NCBI RefSeq assembly: GCF_001677275.1
Contig: NZ_CP016177.1
Coordinates: 372,001 to 436,000 of the forward strand
DNA length: 64,000 nucleotides
Source of the DNA: Vibrio breoganii
Lineage (GTDB): Bacteria; Pseudomonadota; Gammaproteobacteria; Enterobacterales; Vibrionaceae
Direction: 5' to 3'
Positions 49,438 to 59,921 of this stretch are shown here, one piece after another. Below the pieces are notes generated by a model, which saw only the letters and a list, made by a program, of their open reading frames with translations, was not told the origin of the DNA and did no database searches. Made by a program: the position numbers and the translations under genes. The number at the start of each line of letters is the position of its first letter. The first letter of the stretch is position 1.

Positions 49438-50766
49438 ATGGCTCAATGGCAAGGTATTCGTGAGGTCGTTGTAGTAGGGCTTGGAATCACAGGTTTATCT
49501 GTGGTTAAGCACCTGCAAAAGGTTTCTGCGCAATTGGATGTGCCACTGAACATTCGAGTGATTGATACTCGGGCTGTAGCGCCAGGTGCTGATCAGTTGT
49601 CTGATGATGTTTCATTGCACAGTGGCGGTTGGGATCAGCAATGGCTTAATGAGGCAGACCTCATCGTGGCAAGTCCAGGCATAGCGCTTGCTACGCCGCA
49701 GTTAGCTCAGGCTATTGACTTGGGTGTACCTGTAGTCGGTGACATTGAGTTATTTGCGTGGGCAGTGAATAAGCCTGTGCTAGCGATCACGGGTTCTAAT
49801 GGCAAGAGCACGGTGACTGATCTTACGGGTGTTATGGCTAACGCTGCTGGAGTGAAAACAGCGGTTGGTGGCAACATTGGCGTACCGGCACTTGAACTGC
49901 TCAACAGCGATGCTGACTTATACGTGCTTGAGCTATCAAGCTTTCAGCTCGAAACCACCTCAAGCCTAAAACTGCGAGCGGCCGCGTTTCTCAATCTATC
50001 CGAAGATCACATGGATAGGTATGAGGGAATGCACGATTATCGCCAGGCTAAGCTGCGTATTTTTGAGCATGCCGAGGTTAAGATCGTCAATGCTGATGAT
50101 AAGGCAACCTATCCAGAAGATATCGAAGGACTGATAGAATTTGGGGTTGCTACTGGCGAATATAAGTTGTCTGATTATCAAGGGCAGACGTGGCTAACTG
50201 GCCATGAACAGCGCCTACTTGCAGCAAATGAGCTCTCTATTGTCGGTCAGCATAATATGCTCAATGCAATTGTGGCTATTGCACTATTGGAATCTGCGGG
50301 CATTAAAGTCGAATCTTCGCTCGACGCACTAAAGACTTACACAGGCCTGACGCACCGCTGTCAGGTGGTGAGTCGTGAAAACGATATTATCTGGGTCAAC
50401 GACTCTAAGGCGACCAATGTTGCCAGTACATTAGCGGCGTTAAAGGGGCTGAAAATTGCCGGTCGTTTGTATTTACTCGTTGGCGGTGATGGCAAAGGGG
50501 CTGATTTTAGTGAACTAAAACCGGCGCTTGCCTCTTTGGATGTTGAGCTTTGTTGCTTTGGTGCCGATGGTAAGCAGTTGATTTCATTATCTGAAAACAG
50601 TGTTTACTTTGATAGCATGCAAGAAGCGGTTACTGCCATTCGACAGAAAGCTAAAGCAGGTGATATGGTGATGTTATCTCCGGCCTGTGCCAGTTTCGAT
50701 CAGTTTGCAAATTTTATGCAGCGCGGAGAAGTGTTTACTCAGCTCGCTCAGACGCAGGATGCTTAG
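49438..50766 (+). CDS. murD: UDP-MurNAc-L-Ala D-glutamate ligase MurD
   Basis: MurD adds D-glutamate to UDP-MurNAc-L-alanine. The 442-residue protein has the N-terminal Rossmann-like [16 protein letters not shown], the ATP loop [13 protein letters not shown] near residue 115, [13 protein letters not shown], and [22 protein letters not shown] (in part) for substrate binding. A hairpin starts at its stop codon and separates it from ftsW. Confidence 0.97.
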   Translation: MAQWQGIREVVVVGLGITGLSVVKHLQKVSAQLDVPLNIRVIDTRAVAPGADQLSDDVSLHSGGWDQQWLNEADLIVASPGIALATPQLAQAIDLGVPVVGDIELFAWAVNKPVLAITGSNGKSTVTDLTGVMANAAGVKTAVGGNIGVPALELLNSDADLYVLELSSFQLETTSSLKLRAAAFLNLSEDHMDRYEGMHDYRQAKLRIFEHAEVKIVNADDKATYPEDIEGLIEFGVATGEYKLSDYQGQTWLTGHEQRLLAANELSIVGQHNMLNAIVAIALLESAGIKVESSLDALKTYTGLTHRCQVVSRENDIIWVNDSKATNVASTLAALKGLKIAGRLYLLVGGDGKGADFSELKPALASLDVELCCFGADGKQLISLSENSVYFDSMQEAVTAIRQKAKAGDMVMLSPACASFDQFANFMQRGEVFTQLAQTQDA

Positions 50767-50790
50767 CATCTGCTATGCGTAGCAGGATGC
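50766..50790 (+). other. Intercistronic hairpin between murD and ftsW
   Basis: GCATC-TGCTA and TAGCA-GATGC pair around the TGCG loop with one bulged G, starting at the last base of the murD stop. There is no T-run, so it is not a usual terminator; it could be an RNA-processing or stability element. Confidence 0.5.
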
Positions 50791-50815
50791 AAATCAATCT
50801 AGAGATTAGGACAAA

Positions 50816-52099
50816 GTGAGAAATATGCGTTGGCTCTCTCGTTTCCATGGAAAGGAATCGACTCCCACATTAAGCCCTGAGCAAGAATCCTCTGAAGAGT
50901 CGCTAGACGACGTTCAGCAATACTCTGCATTGCCAGTGCTATTTGATAGACAGTTAGTGTGGCTATCACTGATCCTTATGCTGATAGGTTTAGTGATGGT
51001 GACGTCTGCGTCGCTACCTGTTAGTTACTCCCATTATGGTTATCCGTTCCATTATGCGATTCGTCACGCCTTTTATCTGTGCCTAGCGCTCGGTGTGATG
51101 GGGGTTGTCATACATGTTCCTACTGAGTATTGGTTAAAGCACAGCTCTAAGTTGCTGTTTACCAGTATGATCTTACTCGTTGTGGTGCTGTTGGCTGGTA
51201 AGTCAGTAAACGGTGCATCGCGCTGGATTCCTCTCGGTCCCATTAACTTCCAGCCAGCAGAGTTGGCTAAGCTCGCGCTGTTTGTTTTTATGGCAAGCTA
51301 CCTATACCGCAAGCAGCAGGAAGTAAGATCGAGCTTTAAGAGTGGCTTCTTCAAGCCCTTTATTGTCTTTGCCTTATCGGCTCTCTTACTCTTAGGACAA
51401 CCAGACCTTGGTACCGTAGTGGTAATGTTGGTGACTATCTTCGGTATGCTGTTTATTGCAGGTGCCAAGCTATGGCAGTTCCTTGCCTTAGTGTTTGCTG
51501 GTGTCATGGGGATTGGCGTTCTGATCCTAATTGAGCCATACCGAATGAAGCGTGTGACTTCGTTTCTCGACCCGTGGGAAGACCCCTTTGGTAGTGGCTA
51601 CCAATTGACTCAGTCACTAATGGCTTTTGGTCGAGGTGAGTGGTTTGGTCAAGGGCTAGGAAACTCAATTCAAAAGCTCGCTTATCTTCCTGAGGCACAT
51701 ACCGACTTTGTATTTGCGGTGATGGGGGAGGAGCTGGGCTTTATTGGTGTGACGGGGATTCTACTGCTGATATTTGCCTTGGTGTTTAAATCGGTATTTA
51801 TCGGCAAGCGAGCCTTTGATGCCGGTGATGTGTTTAGTGGCTATCTGGCGTTAGGCTTTGGTATCTGGTTTGCCTTTCAGACTGTGGTTAACGTTGGCGC
51901 AGCTGCAGGTATGGTACCCACCAAAGGTTTAACTCTACCCCTGATCAGCTATGGTGGCTCGAGTCTTATCATAATGTCCATCGCGGTAGCTATCGTGATA
52001 CGAATCGATCATGAGCATCGAGTATTAGATTATAAAGAGTCGTTACAAGCAGACGACGTGAAACAAGATGAAGTAAAGCAAGGTGTAGCCGAACAATGA
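50816..52099 (+). CDS. ftsW: Septal peptidoglycan polymerase FtsW
   Basis: FtsW is the SEDS-family glycosyltransferase that polymerises lipid II at the septum with FtsI. The 427-residue protein has about ten membrane spans; family signatures include [47 protein letters not shown] and [19 protein letters not shown] at 50816, four bases behind AGGA, is taken as the start; ATG at 50825 is possible. The stop overlaps murG by four bases. Confidence 0.96.
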   Translation: MRNMRWLSRFHGKESTPTLSPEQESSEESLDDVQQYSALPVLFDRQLVWLSLILMLIGLVMVTSASLPVSYSHYGYPFHYAIRHAFYLCLALGVMGVVIHVPTEYWLKHSSKLLFTSMILLVVVLLAGKSVNGASRWIPLGPINFQPAELAKLALFVFMASYLYRKQQEVRSSFKSGFFKPFIVFALSALLLLGQPDLGTVVVMLVTIFGMLFIAGAKLWQFLALVFAGVMGIGVLILIEPYRMKRVTSFLDPWEDPFGSGYQLTQSLMAFGRGEWFGQGLGNSIQKLAYLPEAHTDFVFAVMGEELGFIGVTGILLLIFALVFKSVFIGKRAFDAGDVFSGYLALGFGIWFAFQTVVNVGAAAGMVPTKGLTLPLISYGGSSLIIMSIAVAIVIRIDHEHRVLDYKESLQADDVKQDEVKQGVAEQ

Positions 52100-53172
52100 C
52101 AAACAATAAAAAGCGACTCTTGGTGATGGCAGGAGGCACTGGCGGCCACGTTTTTCCTGGGCTTGCAGTAGCGAAATATCTGCAGCAACAAGGATGGGAA
52201 ATCCGTTGGTTAGGTACGGCTGATCGCATGGAAGCCGACCTTGTACCAAAGCACGGTATCGAGATAGATTTCATTAAGGTCAAAGGGCTGCGAGGCCAAG
52301 GCTTAGGTAAATTAATCAAGGCACCTTTTCAAATTATTAATGCCATTGCCCAGGCGAAAGCGCACATTAAACGCTACAACCCTGATGTGGTTTTAGGAAT
52401 GGGCGGCTATGTTAGCGGCCCGGGTGGTATCGCTGCACGTCAGTGCGGTATTCCATTGGTGTTGCATGAACAAAACGCTGTGGCAGGGCTGACTAATGGT
52501 TGGCTGGCTAAGGTAGCAAGCAAGGTATTCCAAGCCTTTCCTGGTGCATTCCCTAATGCCGAGGTCGTGGGAAATCCAGTTAGAACTGATGTGGTCGCGC
52601 TTGAGTCGCCACAGACAAGGCTAGAATCTCGCGAGGGTGATATTCGAATCTTGGTGATGGGCGGCAGCCAAGGTGCGCGCATTTTAAATCACACATTGCC
52701 TGAAACCATTGCAGAGCTAGGCAGTGGCTATACGGTTTGGCATCAAGTGGGTAAAGATAACTTTGAAGACGTCGAGTCTCGTTATCAACAAGCGGGCGTT
52801 CAACAAGCGAAGGTCACCGAGTTCATTGATGACGTAGCGGCTGCGTATGAATGGGCCGACTTGATCGTTTGCCGCTCTGGTGCGTTGACCGTTTCTGAGG
52901 TTTCAGCAGCAGGCTTGGCGGCGATATTCATCCCGTACCCGCATAAAGATAGACAACAAGCGCTCAATGGCGATTACCTAGTCGACGCTGACGCTGCCAA
53001 AATGATTGAGCAGCAGAACCTTTCTGCCGCCAAATTAACACAAACCATTCAGGGGCTAGATAGAGCCTCATTGCTCGAGATGGCAATTAAGTCACGTCAA
53101 GCGGCTAAGCTTGATGCAGATAAAGTGGTTGCAGAGGCAATAGTCGCTCTAAGCAACCGCAGTGATAAATAA
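52096..53172 (+). CDS. murG: Lipid II synthase MurG
   Basis: MurG adds GlcNAc to lipid I to form lipid II on the inner face of the membrane. The 358-residue GT-B enzyme has the N-terminal [31 protein letters not shown], the middle [12 protein letters not shown], and the C-terminal UDP-sugar-binding [17 protein letters not shown] (in form [13 protein letters not shown]). Start overlaps the ftsW stop by four bases. Confidence 0.97.
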   Translation: MTNNKKRLLVMAGGTGGHVFPGLAVAKYLQQQGWEIRWLGTADRMEADLVPKHGIEIDFIKVKGLRGQGLGKLIKAPFQIINAIAQAKAHIKRYNPDVVLGMGGYVSGPGGIAARQCGIPLVLHEQNAVAGLTNGWLAKVASKVFQAFPGAFPNAEVVGNPVRTDVVALESPQTRLESREGDIRILVMGGSQGARILNHTLPETIAELGSGYTVWHQVGKDNFEDVESRYQQAGVQQAKVTEFIDDVAAAYEWADLIVCRSGALTVSEVSAAGLAAIFIPYPHKDRQQALNGDYLVDADAAKMIEQQNLSAAKLTQTIQGLDRASLLEMAIKSRQAAKLDADKVVAEAIVALSNRSDK

Positions 53173-53202
53173 TCTCGAACAATACTGAGCAAGAGAACAA
53201 TT

Positions 53203-54663
53203 ATGGTAATCGAACACAAACAAGATTTGGCGCACATCCGAGCGATGATCCCTGAGATGCGACGCGTTAAAAGCATTCACTTCGTTGGCATTGGTGGTGC
53301 GGGTATGAGCGGCATTGCAGAGGTTTTGCTAAATGAAGGCTACGCTATCTCTGGCTCAGACATTAGTCAAAATGCCGTTACAGACCGACTGCAAAGCAAG
53401 GGCGCGACCATCTTTATTGGTCATGACCAAACTAATGTAGAAAACGCCAGCGTGGTCGTGGTATCTACGGCCATTGATCAGGGTAACCCTGAGCTTGTTG
53501 CGGCTAAAGCTTTACGAATTCCTGTTGTGCGTCGTGCAGAGATGCTCGCTGAGATTATGCGCTACCGCCATGGTATTGCCGTCGCGGGTACTCACGGTAA
53601 AACCACAACTACTGCCTTAGTGACTCAAATCTATTCTGAGGCGGGCTTAGATCCTACGTTTGTTAACGGTGGCCTAGTAAAGAGCGCGGGAACTAATGCG
53701 CGCTTGGGTTCAAGTCGAATCCTTATTGCTGAAGCCGATGAGAGCGATGCCTCCTTCTTGCACCTTCAGCCTATGGTCGCCATTGTAACTAACATTGAAG
53801 CTGACCATATGGATACTTACGGCGGTGACTTTGAAGTACTCAAGCAAACCTTTGCTGACTTCCTACATAAACTGCCATTCTATGGCCAAGCCATCATGTG
53901 CATTGATGATCCTGTTATTCGTGAGATGCTTCCGACCATCAGTCGCCAAGTTATTACCTACGGCTTTTCTGATGATGCGGACGTGAAGATCGTGAATTAC
54001 CGCCAGCAAGGCCAGCAGAGCTTCTTTACGGTAGAGCGTGAAGGGCGAAATGACCTAGCGATTACGCTCAACATGCCAGGTAAGCACAATGCATTGAATG
54101 CGTCAGCTGCGATTGCGGTTGCCACCGAAGACGACATCTCTGATGAGGCAATTCTTTCGGCACTATTAGCAACTCAAGGCACGGGACGTCGATTTGAGCA
54201 CTTGGGCGAGTTTGAAACCGGTAATGGTACTGCCATGCTGGTGGATGATTACGGTCATCACCCTAGTGAGGTTGATGTCACCATCGATGCCGCGCGTGCA
54301 GGTTGGCCAGATAAGCGTCTGGTTATGGTGTTTCAACCACACCGTTACAGCCGTACTCGCGATCTTTACGATGATTTTGCCAATGTCTTGGACAAAGTTG
54401 ACGTACTACTGATGTTAGACGTTTATTCTGCGGGTGAAGCACCTATTGCTGGGGCTGACGGACGTTCTCTATGCCGTACTATCCGTAGCCGAGGTCGCAT
54501 TGATCCTATCTTTGTTAAAGAGCAAGATGATCTACCTAAGGTACTGGCCAACTTGTTGCAAGAAGGTGATCTTGTTCTCACTCAGGGCGCTGGTGATGTA
54601 GGAAAGGTTGCTAAAAGGTTGGAAAAGTTAGAACTTAACATCAGAGCAATGCAAAAAAGCTAG
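53203..54663 (+). CDS. murC: UDP-MurNAc L-alanine ligase MurC
   Basis: MurC adds the first L-alanine to UDP-MurNAc. The 486-residue protein has the glycine-rich [17 protein letters not shown] near residue 27, the ATP loop [13 protein letters not shown] near 130, [23 protein letters not shown], and [10 protein letters not shown]. It is followed by a 126-bp gap where E. coli carries ddl; no ddl remnant is seen there. Confidence 0.97.
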   Translation: MVIEHKQDLAHIRAMIPEMRRVKSIHFVGIGGAGMSGIAEVLLNEGYAISGSDISQNAVTDRLQSKGATIFIGHDQTNVENASVVVVSTAIDQGNPELVAAKALRIPVVRRAEMLAEIMRYRHGIAVAGTHGKTTTTALVTQIYSEAGLDPTFVNGGLVKSAGTNARLGSSRILIAEADESDASFLHLQPMVAIVTNIEADHMDTYGGDFEVLKQTFADFLHKLPFYGQAIMCIDDPVIREMLPTISRQVITYGFSDDADVKIVNYRQQGQQSFFTVEREGRNDLAITLNMPGKHNALNASAAIAVATEDDISDEAILSALLATQGTGRRFEHLGEFETGNGTAMLVDDYGHHPSEVDVTIDAARAGWPDKRLVMVFQPHRYSRTRDLYDDFANVLDKVDVLLMLDVYSAGEAPIAGADGRSLCRTIRSRGRIDPIFVKEQDDLPKVLANLLQEGDLVLTQGAGDVGKVAKRLEKLELNIRAMQKS

Positions 54664-54708
54664 TTTCCTTATCGAAATATCCGTTATTGCTATGGAAAGA
54701 TAATGCCG

Positions 54709-54741
54709 GGCAAGTATAATCAGTCAATAGATATACTTGCC
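54709..54741 (+). repeat. Perfect 10-bp inverted repeat before ftsQ
   Basis: GGCAAGTATA (54709-54718) and TATACTTGCC (54732-54741) are exact complements around a 13-bp spacer. A TATAAT at 54715-54720 overlaps the left arm. No T-run follows, so it is not a rho-independent terminator. Confidence 0.75.
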
Positions 54742-54789
54742 TGTAAAGGGTTATGTGCCGTTAATTAGGAAGTCGACGACATTATAAAA

Positions 54790-55587
54790 ATGGAATCTAC
54801 ATTAGACGTCGAAACCGAATATAAACAAAGGCCTAGGTTCAAATTTTCTTGGGTTGATGCGAGTTTTTTATTGTTCGTAGTCGCTTTGATTGTGTTTGGT
54901 ATTTTTTCCACAGTTGCATGGATGCGAGACAGTGGACGACTACCCCTTTCTCAATTTGTCCTTGAAGGTGACCTTGAATATGTGCACAGCACTGATGTGC
55001 AGAGTGTGTTATCGCATATTCATCCATTCGGCACATTTATGACTCAGGATGTTAATCAATTGCAAACAGCTGTTGAATCTCTTCCTTGGGTTGCGAGTGC
55101 CGCCATTCGTAAGCAATGGCCAAACACCATTAAGGTGTTTTTGATGGAACATCACCCAGCCGCAATCTGGAATGGTAATGCGCTTCTAAACAGTAACGGC
55201 CAGATATTTTATGCCGATGTTGGGCAGTTGCATCAGCAAGACCAAGAAATCGTTAAGCTTTACGGCCCTGAAACTGAAAGTGAAAGGGTGTTAGATACTT
55301 GGCGAGAGATTGAGCCGCAATTTGCGAGTCTCGGTTTGCAGATCACTTCAGTAGTACTGAATGACCGACATGCTTGGCAGCTGATATTAGACAATGGCAT
55401 CCGCCTTGAATTGGGTAAAGATGCCTTAGAAGAAAGAATTCAGAGGTTTGTTGACCTATATCACCACATGGATGAGAGAGTTCAACAGATCAGTTATATA
55501 GATTTAAGATATGACACCGGAGCCGCCATCGGCTGGCTAACGGAAGACCAAAGGCAAGAGAGTAGTAATGACCAAGGGCACGGATGA
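54790..55587 (+). CDS. ftsQ: Cell division protein FtsQ
   Basis: FtsQ links early and late divisome proteins and binds FtsBL. The 265-residue protein has a cytoplasmic tail, one span (about residues 23-43), the POTRA domain starting FVLEGDLEYVHSTDVQSVL, and the beta domain with AAIRKQWPNTIKVFLMEHHPAAIW (in part) and YIDLRYDTGAAIGW. It overlaps ftsA by 20 bases. The ATG has a poor ribosome binding site. Confidence 0.96.
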   Translation: MESTLDVETEYKQRPRFKFSWVDASFLLFVVALIVFGIFSTVAWMRDSGRLPLSQFVLEGDLEYVHSTDVQSVLSHIHPFGTFMTQDVNQLQTAVESLPWVASAAIRKQWPNTIKVFLMEHHPAAIWNGNALLNSNGQIFYADVGQLHQQDQEIVKLYGPETESERVLDTWREIEPQFASLGLQITSVVLNDRHAWQLILDNGIRLELGKDALEERIQRFVDLYHHMDERVQQISYIDLRYDTGAAIGWLTEDQRQESSNDQGHG

Positions 55588-56833
55588 CAACCTGATTGTT
55601 GGTCTGGATATCGGTACAGCGGCTGTTTCAGCGTTAGTAGGCGAAATTCTTCCAGACGGACAGATCAATATAATTGGCGCTGGTAGCAGTCCATCCCGTG
55701 GAATGGATAAGGGTGGGGTGAATGACCTCGACTCTGTGATCAAATCAGTGGAGCGTGCAGTGAATCAAGCTGAGCTTATGGCTGAGCACAAGATCACCAA
55801 CGTATATTTATCCATCTCAGGTCAGCACATTACCAGTCGCATTGAAAAGGGCATGGGCACCATCTCTGATGAAGAGGTATCTCAAGAAGATATGGATCGC
55901 GCGATCCATACCGCTCGCTCTATCAAGATTGGTGAAGAAGAGCGCATCCTGCATGTTATTCCGCAAGAGTTCAAAATCGATCACCTTGGTGGGATCAAGA
56001 ACCCGCTAGGGCTTTCTGGCGTGCGCATGGAAGTGAGCGTTCATATGATCTCTTGCCATAACGATATGGCTCGTAATGTTATCAAGGCAGTAGAGCGCTG
56101 TGGCCTATCGGTTGAGCAGTTGGTCTTCTCTGGCCTTGCAGCAAGTGATGCGGTTATTACAGAAGACGAAAAAGAGCTGGGTGTGTGTGTTGTCGATATC
56201 GGCGCAGGCACTATGGATGTGGCACTTTGGACTGGCGGCGCACTGCGTCACACCGAAGTGTTTTCCTATGCAGGTAACTCTGTCACCAGTGACATCGCGT
56301 TTGCCTTTGGCACGCCAATTAACGATGCCGAAGAGATTAAGGTTAAGTATGGCTGTGCTATGAGTGAATTGGTCAGTAAAGATGACACAGTTAACGTTCC
56401 TAGCGTTGGCGGTCGACCATCTCGCAGTTTACAAAGACAAACCTTATCTGAAGTGATAGAACCGCGTTATACTGAGCTTATGGGTTTAATAAACCAAGCG
56501 ATTGAAAACGCTCAAAACAAGATGCGAGAGAACGGTGTTAAACACCATCACATTGCAGCTGGTATCGTATTAACTGGCGGCGCATCGCAAATAGAAGGTT
56601 TAGCCGAATGTGCAGAACGCGTATTTGGCAATCAAGTTAGAATCGGTAAGCCTACGGAAGTAAAAGGCTTAACAGATTACGTAAAGGAGCCGTACCACTC
56701 TACGGCAGTTGGTTTATTGCATTATGGCAAGGACAGCAGTTTTAATGATGAAGGCGAGTATTCGGAACCGAAACAGTCCTCTTTAACTGGCTTGTTCAGC
56801 AAAATGCGTAATTGGATACAAAAAGAATTTTAA
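55568..56833 (+). CDS. ftsA: Cell division protein FtsA
   Basis: FtsA tethers FtsZ to the membrane and recruits later division proteins. The 421-residue actin-like protein shows the phosphate-1 motif IVGLDIGTAAVSALVGE, phosphate-2 VCVVDIGAGTMDVALW, the adenosine motif IVLTGGASQIEGL, and a C-terminal amphipathic helix (SLTGLFSKMRNWIQKEF) for membrane attachment. It overlaps ftsQ and precedes ftsZ by 30 bp. Confidence 0.98.
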   Translation: MTKGTDDNLIVGLDIGTAAVSALVGEILPDGQINIIGAGSSPSRGMDKGGVNDLDSVIKSVERAVNQAELMAEHKITNVYLSISGQHITSRIEKGMGTISDEEVSQEDMDRAIHTARSIKIGEEERILHVIPQEFKIDHLGGIKNPLGLSGVRMEVSVHMISCHNDMARNVIKAVERCGLSVEQLVFSGLAASDAVITEDEKELGVCVVDIGAGTMDVALWTGGALRHTEVFSYAGNSVTSDIAFAFGTPINDAEEIKVKYGCAMSELVSKDDTVNVPSVGGRPSRSLQRQTLSEVIEPRYTELMGLINQAIENAQNKMRENGVKHHHIAAGIVLTGGASQIEGLAECAERVFGNQVRIGKPTEVKGLTDYVKEPYHSTAVGLLHYGKDSSFNDEGEYSEPKQSSLTGLFSKMRNWIQKEF

Positions 56834-56863
56834 CCTGGATAGACAGGAAAACGGAGAAAGCAC

Positions 56864-58069
56864 ATGTTTGAACCGATGACGGAAATGAATGACGAAGCCG
56901 TAATTAAGGTCGTTGGTGTTGGCGGTGGCGGCGGTAATGCCGTTGAACATATGGTGCGCGAGTCCATCGAGGGCGTAGAATTCATCAGTGTTAATACCGA
57001 TGCACAGGCGCTACGCAAAACTAGCGTTAGCTCAGTTATTCAAATTGGTACAGATATCACCAAAGGTCTTGGTGCCGGAGCGAACCCACAAGTAGGTCGT
57101 GATTCGGCGCTTGAAGATCGTGAAGCGATTAAAGAAATACTAACGGGTGCCGATATGGTATTCATCGCCGCTGGTATGGGTGGCGGTACAGGTACAGGCG
57201 CAGCCCCTGTTATTGCAGAAATTGCCAAAGAACTTGGCGTTTTAACAGTAGCAGTAGTGACAAAGCCATTTGGTTTTGAAGGCAAAAAGCGCCTATCGTT
57301 TGCAGAGCAAGGAATCGAAGAGCTTTCAAAGCATGTTGATTCATTGATTACGATTCCAAATGAAAAGCTACTTAAGGTGTACGGACGCAACGTAACCCTT
57401 TTAGAAGCGTTCGGCTATGCAAATGACGTATTAAAAGATGCAGTACAAGGTATTGCAGAATTGATTACTCGTCCTGGCATGATCAACGTCGACTTCGCGG
57501 ATGTTCGCACCGTGATGTCTGAAATGGGTCAAGCTATGATGGGCAGTGGCGTATCTACTGGTGAAGACCGTGCAGAAGAAGCAGCAGAAGCCGCTATTTC
57601 ACACTCTCTACTAGAAGATATCGACCTAGCTGGCGCACGTGGTGTTCTTGTTAACATCACTGCTGGCATGGATATGCGTTTGGACGAGTTCGAGATTGTG
57701 GGTAACACAGTTAAGGCATTTGCGTCTGACAATGCTACAGTTGTAATCGGTACTTCTCTAGACCCTGATATGTCTGACGAATTCCGTGTAACTGTTGTTG
57801 CAACAGGTATCGGCAACGAGAAGAAGCCAGAGATTACTTTGGTTGGTGCAGCGTCTAAGCCAAAAGCGGTTGCGACTCCTGAGCCTCGCGTTGCTGTGGC
57901 AACAAAAGTAGAACCAGAGATGAAGATCCAACCAGCAGCGGTTAAGCCAAAAACTGAACCAGCACCATCTCGCCCAGCGAGTGGAGCGGGGCAGCAGGTA
58001 GCAAACTCAGGTCAAACTGAGAGCGCATACCTAGATATACCAGCGTTTTTGCGCAACCAAGCCGACTAA
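56864..58069 (+). CDS. ftsZ: Cell division GTPase FtsZ
   Basis: FtsZ forms the Z ring. The 401-residue tubulin homologue has [17 protein letters not shown], the tubulin signature GGGTGTG at residues 106-112, the T7 loop [11 protein letters not shown] with the catalytic aspartate, a variable proline/alanine/lysine linker (about 320-385), and the conserved C-terminal peptide [13 protein letters not shown] that binds FtsA and ZipA. GGAGAAAGC precedes the ATG. Confidence 0.99.
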   Translation: MFEPMTEMNDEAVIKVVGVGGGGGNAVEHMVRESIEGVEFISVNTDAQALRKTSVSSVIQIGTDITKGLGAGANPQVGRDSALEDREAIKEILTGADMVFIAAGMGGGTGTGAAPVIAEIAKELGVLTVAVVTKPFGFEGKKRLSFAEQGIEELSKHVDSLITIPNEKLLKVYGRNVTLLEAFGYANDVLKDAVQGIAELITRPGMINVDFADVRTVMSEMGQAMMGSGVSTGEDRAEEAAEAAISHSLLEDIDLAGARGVLVNITAGMDMRLDEFEIVGNTVKAFASDNATVVIGTSLDPDMSDEFRVTVVATGIGNEKKPEITLVGAASKPKAVATPEPRVAVATKVEPEMKIQPAAVKPKTEPAPSRPASGAGQQVANSGQTESAYLDIPAFLRNQAD

Positions 58070-58077
58070 TTGTTCGT

Positions 58078-58109
58078 TTTTTTGACAATTGTCAAAAAAC
58101 TGGTAGGAT
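58078..58109 (+). promoter_or_regulatory. lpxC promoter overlapped by 22-bp palindrome
   Basis: A perfect 22-bp palindrome (58078-58099), six T then GACAATTGTC then six A, contains a consensus -35 TTGACA (58082-58087). TAGGAT (58104-58109) follows at 16-bp spacing as -10. The palindrome has the size of a repressor operator, but its AT ends could also be incidental. Confidence 0.6.
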
Positions 58110-58162
58110 GTGCGACCAAGCTGATAAACAGCTAGCAACTTTGCTTTAATGAGAGGTATTGC

Positions 58163-59080
58163 ATGATTAGGCAGCGTACTTTAAAAGAGATTGTCAAAAC
58201 AACTGGAGTGGGTCTGCACTCTGGGCGAAAAGTGACATTAACGCTTCGCCCAGCGGCAACAAACACAGGTGTTATATACCGTAGAACAGATCTAGAACCT
58301 GCAGTGGATTTCCCTGCGGACGCTAACTCTGTGCGCGATACAATGCTTTGTACTGCTCTTGTTAACGATGAAGGCGTGCGCATTTCTACCGTTGAACACT
58401 TGAATGCCGCGCTTGCTGGTATGGGTATCGATAATATTATTATCGAGGTAGACGCACCTGAAATCCCTATTATGGATGGTAGTGCTAGCCCATTCGTATA
58501 CTTGCTACAATCAGCAGGTATCGAGGTGCAAAACGCAGCTAAGCGTTTCATTCGTATCAAGAAACCAGTTCGCGTAGAAGACGGTGATAAGTGGGCAGAA
58601 CTTGTTCCTTATGACGGTTTCCGCCTGGATTTTGAGATCGAGTTCGAACACCCGGCGATCGATTCAGATGAGCAGCATATGCTATTCGATTTCTCTTCGA
58701 AGTCATTCGTAAAAGAGATCTCTCGCGCTCGTACTTTTGGTTTCATGCGTGATATTGAGTACCTTCAGTCTCAAAATCTATGTCTAGGCGGTAGCTTTGA
58801 CTGTGCAATCGTATTGGACGAATACCGAATTCTTAACGAAGACGGTTTACGTTTCTCTAACGAGTTTGTGACTCACAAAGTACTTGATGCTATTGGTGAT
58901 ATGTATATGTGTGGTTCTCCTATCGTGGGTGAATTACGTGCATTTAAATCAGGGCACGGTCTAAATAACCAACTTCTTCGTGCAGTTCTTGCTGACCAAG
59001 AAGCGTGGGAATGGGCAACCTTCGAAGAAGAAGCAGGCTCACCAGTGGCATTCGCTGAACCAAACATGGTTCTAGCGTAA
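58163..59080 (+). CDS. lpxC: UDP-3-O-acyl-GlcNAc deacetylase LpxC
   Basis: LpxC catalyses the committed step of lipid A synthesis. The 305-residue zinc enzyme has the ligands H79 (STVEHL), H238 and D242 ([10 protein letters not shown]) and catalytic H265 (KSGHGLNNQ), all at the E. coli numbering. The C-terminus ends PNMVLA, resembling the E. coli end that FtsH recognises for degradation. It closes the dcw run as in E. coli and is followed by a terminator and a tandem repeat. Confidence 0.98.
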   Translation: MIRQRTLKEIVKTTGVGLHSGRKVTLTLRPAATNTGVIYRRTDLEPAVDFPADANSVRDTMLCTALVNDEGVRISTVEHLNAALAGMGIDNIIIEVDAPEIPIMDGSASPFVYLLQSAGIEVQNAAKRFIRIKKPVRVEDGDKWAELVPYDGFRLDFEIEFEHPAIDSDEQHMLFDFSSKSFVKEISRARTFGFMRDIEYLQSQNLCLGGSFDCAIVLDEYRILNEDGLRFSNEFVTHKVLDAIGDMYMCGSPIVGELRAFKSGHGLNNQLLRAVLADQEAWEWATFEEEAGSPVAFAEPNMVLA

Positions 59081-59104
59081 TCGCTACGTAAAAGCGTTCT
59101 AATA

Positions 59105-59130
59105 AAAAGCAGCCATTGGCTGCTTTTTTT
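59105..59130. terminator. Bidirectional terminator, lpxC and dciA
   Basis: AGCAGCCA and TGGCTGCT form a perfect stem with seven T on the plus strand and five T on the minus strand. It can end both lpxC and the convergent dciA. Confidence 0.88.
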
Positions 59131-59143
59131 GTATCTAATTTCC

Positions 59144-59199
59144 TAGCTGATAGCTGATAGCTGATAGCTGATAGCTGATAGCTGATAGCTGATAGCTGA
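59144..59199. repeat. Eight perfect tandem copies of TAGCTGA
   Basis: The heptamer TAGCTGA is repeated eight times without a mismatch (56 bp), between the lpxC terminator and the dciA stop, which is four bases away. On the dciA strand it lies in the 3' untranslated region. A 7-bp period is prone to slippage. Confidence 0.95.
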
Positions 59200-59203
59200 G
59201 AAC

Positions 59204-59659
59204 CTATTTCTCTGCGAGTTTAGCGATATTCTGTAGTCGCTGCCTGATTTTGTCCGGAGCCATTTCGGCCAACATGTTCAGATTATCCGCTGTGGCTTGT
59301 GATAGCGGAGGACGAGAAGGGGCTTTTTTTTCTGCGACGAACAATTGATCGCTTTTATAGAGATCGGGACACACCTTTACTTCTATATTTATAAGGCGAG
59401 CAAAACCTTGTTGTCTCAATTGAGATAGTAGGTACAAACGGTCATAGTTAAGCTTCATCATGATCGACGCATTGGCGACCTCTAAGATTAACTGACTACC
59501 ACGACAGTTTGCCACGCGACAATAACGCCTGATTTCCTTTGGTAGCAAATCAAGAATGCTGTTATTTAACTTATTGATGGTAGCAGCATGCTCTTGGATT
59601 GAACCAAGCTTGGTATTCTTGATAACGTCTTCAGTAAGTGTAGGTCTATGGTCTCGCAC
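59204..59659 (-). CDS. dciA: DciA-type helicase operator (DUF721)
   Basis: DciA loads the DnaB helicase in most bacteria that lack a DnaC-type loader; the V. cholerae protein has been studied. The 151-residue protein has the DUF721 fold in its first 110 residues (LNNSILDLLPKEIRRYCRVAN in part, LILEVANASIMMKLNYDRLYLLSQL in part) and a short tail with conserved helices. It starts with GTG behind AAGGC. It is next to secA, a conserved Vibrionaceae position, and convergent with lpxC. Confidence 0.88.
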   Translation of the reverse strand: MRDHRPTLTEDVIKNTKLGSIQEHAATINKLNNSILDLLPKEIRRYCRVANCRGSQLILEVANASIMMKLNYDRLYLLSQLRQQGFARLINIEVKVCPDLYKSDQLFVAEKKAPSRPPLSQATADNLNMLAEMAPDKIRQRLQNIAKLAEK

Positions 59660-59834
59660 GGCTATGCCTTAATGACAGATAACAGGGTAATTTTATCACG
59701 CCTTCGCCTTTGATTCGCTTTATCTTTAGTCAATACAAAGGAAAAAGTAGAAGCTTGTTCAAACTAAACCAGTTTCTAATGGTGGATAACTTCAAAATTT
59801 CATACACTAGAACGCATTAAATCTAGCTTGAAGC

Positions 59835-59865
59835 TTGAAATTGCTTGCTTTGAACTCAATATAAT
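59835..59865 (+). promoter_or_regulatory. Candidate promoter of secA
   Basis: TATAAT (59860-59865) with TTGAAA (59835-59840) at 19-bp spacing. The direct repeat GCTTGAA-GCTTGAA overlaps the -35. The leader would be about 70 nt. Confidence 0.4.
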
Positions 59866-59905
59866 TAGCACTCGCTTAATAGATAGACAAGCTGAACAAG
59901 TATTT

Positions 59906-59921
59906 GGGATCTTGAGATCCC
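59906..59921 (+). promoter_or_regulatory. Hairpin in the secA leader
   Basis: GGGATCT and AGATCCC form a perfect palindrome ending 21 bp before the secA ATG. E. coli has secM upstream of secA; no secM-like open frame is visible here. Confidence 0.5.

Noticed and set aside
54664..54789. Remnant of ddl
   Set aside because: The gap is too short and gives no residues resembling D-Ala-D-Ala ligase in any frame.
57040..57816. Reverse-strand open frames opposite ftsZ
   Set aside because: Antisense shadows caused by codon bias in a highly expressed gene.
59144..59199. CRISPR array
   Set aside because: The 7-bp units are contiguous with no spacers and no cas genes are present.
59660..59830. secM-like open frame upstream of secA
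   Set aside because: Only very short frames exist (for example 13 codons), and they lie upstream of the likely secA promoter.
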